Assembly (NCBI GenBank): GCA_963761115.1
Contig: CAVXFS010000006.1
Location: 10,748 to 74,747, forward strand
Source: CAVXFS01 sp963761115
GTDB lineage: Bacteria > Pseudomonadota > Gammaproteobacteria > Burkholderiales > Gallionellaceae
Length of the DNA: 64,000 nt
Direction: 5' to 3'
Shown piece by piece: positions 52,481 through 59,922 of the stretch (within the stretch, counting starts at the first letter, position 1; each line of letters opens with the position of its first letter). Position numbers and translations under genes: made by a program. A model generated the notes under the pieces. It saw only the letters and a program-made list of their open reading frames with translations, searched no databases and was not told the origin of the DNA.

Positions 52481-52546
52481 GGATAAAAACCCCACTTGGA
52501 TAATGAAAGTCCTCCCCCGTCGCAAGCTTCCCCCTCGCACGGTTCT

Positions 52547-52591
52547 AGCCCCTTCCCCCTTGCAGAGGGGGCGAGCGAAGCGAGGGGGCCA
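52547..52591. repeat. GC-rich palindromic repeat, single unit (copy G)
   Basis: CCCCTTCCCCCTTGCAGAGG with GCGAGCGAAGCGAGGGGGCC after it. Lies between the two toxin-antitoxin pairs. Confidence 0.75.
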
Positions 52592-52618
52592 AGACAAAAC
52601 CGAATAACCCCCCCCCAC

Positions 52619-52646
52619 TTGCCATAACTTATAATTTACTTATACT
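52619..52646 (+). promoter_or_regulatory. Promoter with very short leader for relE-like gene
   Basis: -35 TTGCCA (52619-52624), 16-base spacer, -10 TATACT (52641-52646), each five of six matches to consensus. The ATG follows only six bases after the -10, so the mRNA would be leaderless or nearly so. A second TATAAT lies at 52630-52635. No ribosome site precedes the ATG. Confidence 0.55.
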
Positions 52647-52652
52647 ATCGTC

Positions 52653-52916
52653 ATGAACACCATCGAATGGTCAGCCAAGGCAGTTCGGCAACTTCGCAAG
52701 ATCGCGGACAAACGCAAACGCCAGAGCATCTACGCCGAGGTGCAGCAACTCTCGCACTGGCCGGATTGTCCGGGTGACATCAAACGCCTGCAAGGCCGCG
52801 ACGATTACCGGCTTCGCATCGGCGACCATCGGGTGATATTTATAATCGACCAGAGCGGCACTCCCATCATCGTCACCATCATGCAAGTGGAGAAACGAAA
52901 TGAACGCACCTACTAA
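52653..52916 (+). CDS. relE: RelE/ParE-superfamily toxin
   Basis: 87 residues with the RelE fold: NTIEWSAKAVRQLRKIADKRKRQSIYAEVQ, then IKRLQGRDDYRLRIGDHRVIF with the basic residues of RelE-type ribosome-dependent nucleases, and IVTIMQVEKRNERTY. It is followed by an overlapping antitoxin gene (17 bases), the arrangement of RelE/HigB-type toxin-first pairs. Confidence 0.88.
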   Translation: MNTIEWSAKAVRQLRKIADKRKRQSIYAEVQQLSHWPDCPGDIKRLQGRDDYRLRIGDHRVIFIIDQSGTPIIVTIMQVEKRNERTY

Positions 52917-53229
52917 CATCCAGATCCTGAAAGACGCGAAAGGCAAACCAGCCTTCGCCGTGATCCCATACGCGGAATATCTGAGCCTGTCCAAACAGCG
53001 CGCAGAAACGATTCCCAACGCGGTAGTCAACAAGGTCATCAACAGGGACATGACACCCGTGCGTGCCTGGCGCGAACACCTTGGCCTTACCCAGACAGAA
53101 GTTGCTCGCCGCCTCGGCATTTCACAAAGCGCCTATGCACAGCAGGAAGCCAAAGAACCCGTCAGAAAATCCACCCGCGAGAAAATCGCCAAGGCCCTGG
53201 GGATCGTGCCGGAGCAATTGGCGATTTGA
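52900..53229 (+). CDS. higA: HigA-like antitoxin with XRE helix-turn-helix
   Basis: 109 residues. The N-terminal part (KDAKGKPAFAVIPYAEYLSL) resembles Phd/RelB-like toxin-wrapping segments. The C-terminal XRE domain is clear: WREHLGLTQTEVARRLGISQ, then SAYAQQEAKE and KIAKALGIVPEQL. It probably neutralises the upstream toxin and represses the operon. The overlap with the toxin gene supports the pair. Confidence 0.88.
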   Translation: MNAPTNIQILKDAKGKPAFAVIPYAEYLSLSKQRAETIPNAVVNKVINRDMTPVRAWREHLGLTQTEVARRLGISQSAYAQQEAKEPVRKSTREKIAKALGIVPEQLAI

Positions 53230-53274
53230 GATCCAAAATCAGGGTGTGGATAACGCAACCCAAGCAGCTGGTTT

Positions 53275-53345
53275 TAGCCCCTTACCCCTTGCAGGGTTTT
53301 CGCTCCTTCCCCCTTGCAGGGGGAAGGCCGGGATGGGGGTAGAAA
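53275..53345. repeat. GC-rich palindromic repeat, tandem units (copy H)
   Basis: A degenerate unit (CCCCTTACCCCTTGCAGGG) followed by TTCCCCCTTGCAGGGGGAA and GGGATGGGGGTAG. It ends 37 bases before the convergent HNH gene. Confidence 0.75.
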
Positions 53346-53382
53346 CTCAACACACCAAATCAACCTTTCAATCCCCCAACCC

Positions 53383-54354
53383 CTACCTCCCCCCCTCCAA
53401 AAACACAAACCCCCGATGAAACTCCAAATTCCTCTTCTGCTCCCCCGTAAACCCCCCAACATTAAAATCTCCCCCTATCGGCACCCCCATCCGCTCCAAT
53501 GCCGGCCTATACGCAACAGGTGATATCAACAACCTCCCACTGTCTTCAAACGAGATAAACCCCCGATCAAACAGATGATCAATAGATGGCGTAAGCAGAA
53601 ATCCGTTCTCACCATCAAGCCGCTCTTGATTGCTGCTATCGCGCCACGGTTTGATATGGCTGGCACGAAGATGTTCTGGCCTATCGACCTGTGTAATGCG
53701 ACATCTACGTTCCACCAGACTAACGTTTTGCTTAAACTTGCCCTGTCCACGCCGAGACATGACAATCGCTTCTTTCTCAGTTTCTTCAAGCCTGGCGTCA
53801 TCACGAAGTTTCTGCTGCAAGTACTCTTCCCATTCGATCAGACCTACGGCTTGCATCTTATGGTAGTCAGCTTGTGGTTCAGCGACATAATTGCCGCTCA
53901 TAAGAAGTTTGACTTCTTGTCCAATAAGCTCCGCCAACGCAGCCATAAATACTGAAGATATTTCGGCAAGATAAACGCCTTGATTGCCATTTCCATTCGC
54001 CTGCAATGGTGAATACTTCTCCGGCAATGTCGGACGAAGGCGCTCCATATGTTCACTGGGTCGAATCTTATGATTCAACGCGCGGTAATACACATCAACC
54101 TTCCAACCTATCTGTTCCCAATAAGCCCCGGCCTTCCCAAACTCAGTAGGTTTTGGGCATTCATAACAATAGGATTTTGCAACGCCAACAGCAGGAATAA
54201 ACGTATCTGAAAAGGAAAGAATCAGGTCACCTGGCGATACTTCACGCATGTGGTTGAAGAACGGATTTCGTCGTCCCCATTTCGTTTGCTGATCAAAATC
54301 ATAACAGTGCCATTTGAACAATATTGTTATTTTTAATTCATTATCATATTCCAA
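53383..54354 (-). CDS. EVE-like plus HNH endonuclease (type IV restriction candidate)
   Basis: 323 residues. The N-terminal 120 residues look like an EVE/PUA-type modified-base reader (KWHCYDFDQQTKWGRRNPFF, VSPGDLILSFSDTFIPAVGVA). The C-terminal domain is HNH_2-like: VERRCRITQVDRPEHLRASH, then IKPW, NGFLLTPSIDHLFDRGFISF. EVE-HNH proteins in known systems cut DNA with modified bases. It is the last gene of the leftward island with NERD, nuclease, DUF6998, res and mod genes, 61 bases after the NERD gene. No frame break. Confidence 0.8.
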   Translation of the reverse strand: MEYDNELKITILFKWHCYDFDQQTKWGRRNPFFNHMREVSPGDLILSFSDTFIPAVGVAKSYCYECPKPTEFGKAGAYWEQIGWKVDVYYRALNHKIRPSEHMERLRPTLPEKYSPLQANGNGNQGVYLAEISSVFMAALAELIGQEVKLLMSGNYVAEPQADYHKMQAVGLIEWEEYLQQKLRDDARLEETEKEAIVMSRRGQGKFKQNVSLVERRCRITQVDRPEHLRASHIKPWRDSSNQERLDGENGFLLTPSIDHLFDRGFISFEDSGRLLISPVAYRPALERMGVPIGGDFNVGGFTGEQKRNLEFHRGFVFLEGGR

Positions 54355-54415
54355 ATGCCACGTCAGTCAGGAAGTTTTTGTTACATGGATCAGCGTTATC
54401 TTTTAATGCTTGAGT

Positions 54416-55342
54416 TTATGTATATATAGCAGTGTGATTTAATTTCACTATCGTTTCTGATATATGCTTAACATCACGGCAACGTTGCTCTAATTGATGC
54501 GCGATACGTTTGGTCATTTCCACGCTTAGATCGGCATGAAACAACTTCCTGAAAGCATCGGCGGAATTACGGCCACTCACCACGATGACATCACCTTTGC
54601 CAGCCAATTCAATATTCCAACCCGGCAAAGCCAATGCCGGCTTAACCCTAACGCTCTCCCCGACAGCACTACCAAGCCACTTTTCAAGCCATACTGCTTG
54701 CCGTTTTGCCTGTTTCAGTGGTGCTGTTTCAGTCCGGTGCGGAAATTTCAACTGCTGGCCATCGTAAATTACTTTGGCATCTTCATCGCCGCGATCCCAA
54801 TTGGGCTTCACTCGGACTGTGCTCAACTGCATACACCCCTCTCTGCGCCCGACAATTACATGGTCGATGTTAAAACCCTCAGCAGGCACATCATGAAAAA
54901 CGTATGCGCCATCGTGCATAAGAAGGTTCAACTCCTGCGCGACAGCTACCTCGCCATCATAACCAAGCCTCAATATAGTTATCTGCCTAAATATTCTATG
55001 ATTAAAACTATGTAGCCGATCGACCCAACCGCAAACAAACCACTTATGGTGATTCGCGTAATCGATTCCTGCACCCCGCCGAAATACGACTGTGAGATAT
55101 GGATCGCATAGAGAAACAGCGGTATTACAGGAAGCATGATCAGATACCATCATCAATTCATTGCGCGTATCCTCCAGTTTGTTGCGCAAAGTTTCACCCG
55201 GCGCACGCAATAGCATTTGAGTAAGCGGAGAACGGCGTTTGGCCTTAAGTCTCTTTCGCCACAGAAGAGCCACACCCATGGGCAGAAGCAATAGCGCCAG
55301 ATAAGTTACAGAAAGTGAGAGGATGAACCAGAATGAATTCAT
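54416..55342 (-). CDS. NERD-domain nuclease-related membrane protein
   Basis: 308 residues. An N-terminal transmembrane helix (about 5-28) is followed by a NERD-like domain from about 128 (LGYDGEVAVAQELNLLMHDG, GFNIDHVIVG). The catalytic core that normally reads like GVxAxExKxR is replaced by EGCMQLSTVRVK, while a GVYAVE-like sequence is found in another frame at the same place. Two nearby compensating indels probably garble about ten residues. NERD proteins are predicted nucleases in defence contexts. The partner is unknown. Confidence 0.75.
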   Translation of the reverse strand: MNSFWFILSLSVTYLALLLLPMGVALLWRKRLKAKRRSPLTQMLLRAPGETLRNKLEDTRNELMMVSDHASCNTAVSLCDPYLTVVFRRGAGIDYANHHKWFVCGWVDRLHSFNHRIFRQITILRLGYDGEVAVAQELNLLMHDGAYVFHDVPAEGFNIDHVIVGRREGCMQLSTVRVKPNWDRGDEDAKVIYDGQQLKFPHRTETAPLKQAKRQAVWLEKWLGSAVGESVRVKPALALPGWNIELAGKGDVIVVSGRNSADAFRKLFHADLSVEMTKRIAHQLEQRCRDVKHISETIVKLNHTAIYT

Positions 55343-55450
55343 TTCGAAATATTATTTCCCACAATGATAATCACGAATCCATAAATATGGAATGGACGAT
55401 ATGCTTTAGTTGCGGAAAATGATTCAAGTCAAACACACTAATCGAATTAA

Positions 55451-56608
55451 CTAACTTGAATAGTCAGCCTTGCCGGTAATAAAAGTCCTCACATTCAACC
55501 CACTTTCCACATTTCGTGCGAAATCGTCGATTTCGTTTACGGCCTCATAGGAGAGATAGCGCACCTTTCGATCCAAGTGCAGATGTTTGGATGTTGGGCG
55601 TTTAAGCTGCTCGATGAGACGATTACGCTTTTCTTGTGGAGCAACAATAAAAAATGGATAGATCGTATTAGGTGCAACCAACGCTAGATCGGCAAAGCGC
55701 AATAATCCAAAATAGATTGCAGTGGAGTTTTCAATCTCAAAAGCAGCATCAATTCGAAACTCCTCCTTCCAAACCACGTCGATGTTTTCCACATAGCGCG
55801 TTTGGGTATCAAGACCGGCGGCAAAGTTTGTCTCAAACCCTTCGAATTGGTATTGATCGCGAATCTTCTTTTGATCGTTGGCGGGTATCCAAACCTTGCT
55901 GCCACATTTAAGCCCAAGACCGATCAGCTTCCATTGCATCTTTACGTGGTCTGATAACTCACCATTGCTGAGAATGATTTCAACATCCGTCTTATCTAAC
56001 TGAACAGCTCCATCTTCAAACTTCGGAGCTGTCCTTCCAATTAAATCTTCCACGGGCTTCTCGTATACTACGTGGCCTTGTTGAAGTTGAATGAGCACCG
56101 CGTATAAATCATCATATTTGCTGTAAAAAGCATCCAGTTTATCAGGACCTACAATACTGAACCCACGTAACTGGTAATTTTCTGCATAACCCAAAAGCCG
56201 ACAAAACTCTTTGAACGGCAAGTTGATTTCAACCGGGTTGCAATAAAATAAATCAGATCCCATCCCTCTACCGCATTACCTTGGAGGTTCTGCCATAGCT
56301 CCTTCAACAAGTCACGATTAACAGTTGTAGCTGCGATCTTACCTAGCAATTTAATAGTATCGCCTTCGACAATGAGTATCTCATCACCTGGCACCATACG
56401 TTCGAATTTGTGTGGTTAGCTGGCGAATCCCTTGAGCCCCAGACAGCTATAGATCGCCCACAAACAATAATCCAGTTGCCGACGCAAATTTTGATCTATG
56501 TAACGATATATACGATCCGGAGAAACCTTTCTGCGAATTCGTATCCTCGTAATGAACCACTGCCTCATGGTTCGCGGGAGGGATGTAGAGAAGAAATATG
56601 TTTTTCAT
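55451..56608 (-). pseudogene. Predicted PUA/EVE-like plus PD-(D/E)XK nuclease, frame-broken
   Basis: The intact part (55451-56263) ends in a nuclease-like domain: YVENIDVVWKEEFRIDAAFE, then IENSTAIYFGLLRFADL and YPFFIVAPQEKRNRL. Upstream, in changing frames back to ATG 56608, the DNA encodes MKNIFLLYIPPANHEAVVHY, EDTIRRKVSPDRIYRYIDQN, GRSIAVWGSRDSPANHT, FERMVPGDEILIVEGDTIKL and GWDLIYFIANPVEINLPFKE. Single-base indels near 56538, 56450, 56416 and 56240 (missing A) account for it. About 385 residues in all. The N-terminal part looks like a base-reading PUA/EVE fold. It starts 15 bases after the DUF6998-like gene. Confidence 0.7.
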
Positions 56609-56623
56609 TAATACGAGTTCACT

Positions 56624-57082
56624 TCACGCTGGCCATCTAACATGCCCAATTGATTTGAATTTGGCTATGCCTAAAGCACCTCGATCATTTCTGGACTTTG
56701 AACCAGGTTTCACTAGCGCATCAATAACCGCTTTTCTTGATGCTTCATAAATCATTGTGGCCTACATAATTTTCATCCAGGAGAACAAGGAGCACAGCAT
56801 CGAACTCTTTTTCATGTCTATCGATCCCATACGCTGACCTTTCTTACTTCCTGTAAGAATGCATCGACCTTTAATTTGCAACTTTCGAGTTTTCCCATTA
56901 ATGATTTCTGTCGCGTCATATCCAGCTTGCCGTGCAGATGTCAGTTCGAGTCCAAGGAGGCGTGCAGCTTCATATTCAGCCACTTCACCAGTTATGCCAA
57001 GTGGTTTGCCAGTTAGATTTCGATATCTTTGAGCTAGCCTTTTAGCTTTAGCCAAAATTTTTATAATGTTATCAGTCGGCAT
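56624..57082 (-). pseudogene. DUF6998-like protein, frame-broken
   Basis: From ATG 57082: an N-terminal helical part (IIKILAKAKRLAQRYRNLTG), then ITGEVAEYEAARLLGLELTS, RQAGYDATEII and LQIKGRCI, the pattern of the DUF6998 family. A missing base near 56816 and an extra base near 56762 break the frame. Corrected, the sequence runs EFDAVLLVLLDENY, TMIYEASRKAVIDAL and ends GHVRWPA-stop at 56624. The GEVAEYEAARLLGL and QIKGR parts recall restriction-like nuclease folds. It lies 27 bases after res. Confidence 0.7.
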
Positions 57083-57109
57083 GAGATTGTGATATGAGAT
57101 GCAATCTAA

Positions 57110-59911
57110 CTATGCTTCGCTAAAATATCCTGAATCTGCGCAGGCTGGAACGCCACATCCCAGCACCAGACACCAAACCCACCCTTGGCATTGACACCCT
57201 TCACCCATAAATCCAGCGCCGCACGTTTTGCCTGGTTCTGTTGCGAATCCTGGCCCTTGATCTCCAGTACCAGTGTCTTGCCGTTCGAAAGCTTGATCAG
57301 ATAGTCCGGAATAAAACGTTTCTTGCTGCCCTTCCACAGGTAATACACCTGGAATCCCAGATGATCGTTCTTGGCGTATGCAGCGACATGCTCGCTCTTT
57401 TCCAGCACATCCGCGGTATATTGCTCCCAGCTTCCATCCGCCACGACATGACTGATCTGTGACTTGCGGCGTGGGCATGCAATGCTTGGTCGTGTACCAG
57501 GTGCGCATGTACCGCGTTGAACCGATCGGCATGTCCTCGTCGAAGACCGGCTCCAGATGTTCCAGGTTCTGTTCGCTGATGGACTGCAGCAGATGCTGGA
57601 CGACCATGTCGATATTCAGCGCGAACAGGATACGCTTGCGAGCGGATCCTGGTGAAACAGGGACGGGATGTACAACTCTGTCGGACTCGAAGAACTGCTC
57701 GACGAGCCTGATCAACTGCGACACCAGATAATCGCGGTTACCCTTGAACCGCCCGTGGATATCCTCGAAGGCCTTGCGCGCAGCCTGGAAGATCAGTCGC
57801 TGCAGGCGAAATTCCTCCGGCAGCTTCTCCAGATCGATCTCGTGCACCTTGCTCATGTCGGTTGCGCCACCGAACGCGGGGCCAGTTCGGCGCTGATCGG
57901 CGTCTGCGCCGGGTCGAGCGTCAGCGGCTCCAACCTGGTCCCAGTCCAGCACCAGTTGCGGCTTGACGACGCTGTCCACACGCAGCACATTCGGCCAGCG
58001 AATCTCAAAGTGCATTGCGGTCCGGGAGTGACTTCGATCTGCGATGCTCGGCTTCGGCGGTGGCGGCGCCTCGCCGCCTTCACCGACATCCTGAAAGATC
58101 GAAAGCGGCACGCCGAAGACGTTGACGTATTCGGGCAGAAACAAGCCGTCCTCGTCCGTGTCGTAGGAAACCCGCCGCAGACCGCGCCCGATCACCTGCT
58201 CGCAGAGCAACTGGCTGGTGAAGGCGCGCAGGCCCATGATGTGGGTGACGTTCTTGGCGTCCCAGCCTTCCGAGAGCATGGCCACCGAGATCACGTTCTG
58301 CAGATCCTGCCCGGCGCTCGCCGCGCTTGCCGACGTTGTCCACGATCTCGCGCAGCAGCTCTTCCTTCTTCAGTGCCAGCAATTGCGGTCTTGCGCGTTT
58401 CGGGAAGTCTGCCGCATCAACGATCTTCCGCAAGGCGCTGCCTCATAGTCCTTGTCGGCGGTCGCGGTCTCGCCGATCTCGGCCTTTTCCAGCACCTTCG
58501 AATCGACCCGCAAGCGTGCGGTCTCGGCGTCGTGCAACTCCGGCCAGTGCGCATCGCCCTTGCTGAAGTAGTGCTCGATGCGGGCCGCCGTCTCGGTGCG
58601 GTTGCAGACCGTCAGCATCACCGGCGGCGAAGTGATGCCCGGCCTCCTGCCAATCTTCCCGTGCTTCCCGCCAGTCCGCGCCCAGCAGCGTGTAGGCGTC
58701 CTGCACCAGTTTCGGCAAGGGCTTCGTGCGGCTCCGCCTTGCGGTTGAGGTCCTCGGAAACATCCGATGGTCGCGATAGAGGTGATAGAGCTTCGAGCGG
58801 TAGCGTCTTGGCGTCCGGAAGTGCATCGTCGCGCACCACCACCCGCGGCGTCTTCACCAGCCCCGCCTCGATGGCGTCGTTCAGCCCGAAGTCGGAGACG
58901 ATCCAGCCGAACAGTCGCCGTCGTCGGTGCTCGCCTTGCCGGTCGGCGCAAAGGGCGTCGCGGAGAGATCGAAGCAGCGCTGGATGCGGCGGGTCTTGTG
59001 GATGCGGTCCAGCCCCTCGATCCAGCGCGTCGCCTCATCCAGGTCGATGCCCAGCTCGGCCGCCTCCTTCTTGCTGATCTTGACCTCGGCGCGGCATGCG
59101 GTAGGCGTGGTGCGCCTCGTCGTTGATGACGACGATATCCTTGTGACCGGCCAGCTTGCCCAGCACCCGCCGGGTAAAGGCCTCATCGCTCTCCGTGCCC
59201 TTCTTGACCACCGAGCGGTCCGGTTCCTTCAGCGGCATCAGCGTGTGCCAGTTCTCGATCAGCACCTCGGCCTGGTTGAGCTTCTGGCGCAGCGCCTCGG
59301 AGGGGCACAGATCGAACTCGTCGTAGTAGTTGTCCGGCTCGCCGGGCAGCAGCACCTGCAGCCGTTCCTTCACGGTCAGACCCGGGCGCCACGATGAAGA
59401 CGGCGCGGCGAGAAATCCTTGTTGCGCTTCGGATAGGTCAGCGCGTTCAGCACCTGCCAGGTGATGATCATCGCCATCACCGTGGTCTTGCCCGCGCCGG
59501 TGGCCATCTTGTTGCACAGCCGCTCCCACGGCCCGCCGTCGCCGGGGATCGTCGATGCCCTGCTTGTACTCCGCGGCGCCCTCGACCCACCAGATCAGCG
59601 TCTCGATCGCCTCGAGCTGGCAGAAATAGAACGGATATTGGCGCGCCGCGCGGTCGTGCCAGTGCTCCAGCAGCTCGCGGGTGACGCTGGTCACGCCGGG
59701 CTAGCCGGCCTCGCGCCATGCATCGACCCGCTCGCGGATCGTGTTCACCAGGTCGAGCACGCTCGGTCCGCCGGGTGTTGTTGCGCGTGTCGAAGATCTC
59801 GTAGCCGGCCGGGCGGCGCTCGGGCATGATCTCCAGCGTTGCCGCCCTCGCGCCTCGGCGCCAGTGCTGCGCCGGGCGGACGAAGGGCGAGTTGATGATC
59901 AGGCTGGACAT
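57110..59911 (-). pseudogene. res: Type III restriction enzyme Res subunit, many frame breaks
   Basis: Reading from ATG 59911 (SLIINSPFVRPAQHW) across frames, the segments form one Res protein of about 930 residues. Walker A ATGAGKTTVMAMIITW lies near 59480, Walker B VVINDEAHHAYR near 59120, and helicase motifs are SATPFAPTGK and VISVAMLSEGWDAKNVTH, with VIGRGLRRVSYD as motif VI. The C-terminal nuclease has the PD-(D/E)XK core (FIPDYLIKLSNGKTLVLEIKG). At least ten single-base frame changes are needed. It translocates on and cuts unmodified DNA with Mod. It lies 11 bases after mod. Confidence 0.85.
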
Positions 59912-59922
59912 GTCGGCGCACC

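Noticed and set aside
57668..59077. 469-codon plus-strand frame
   Set aside because: Antisense to the frame-broken res gene. The product is Arg/Ser/Ala-rich without domains.
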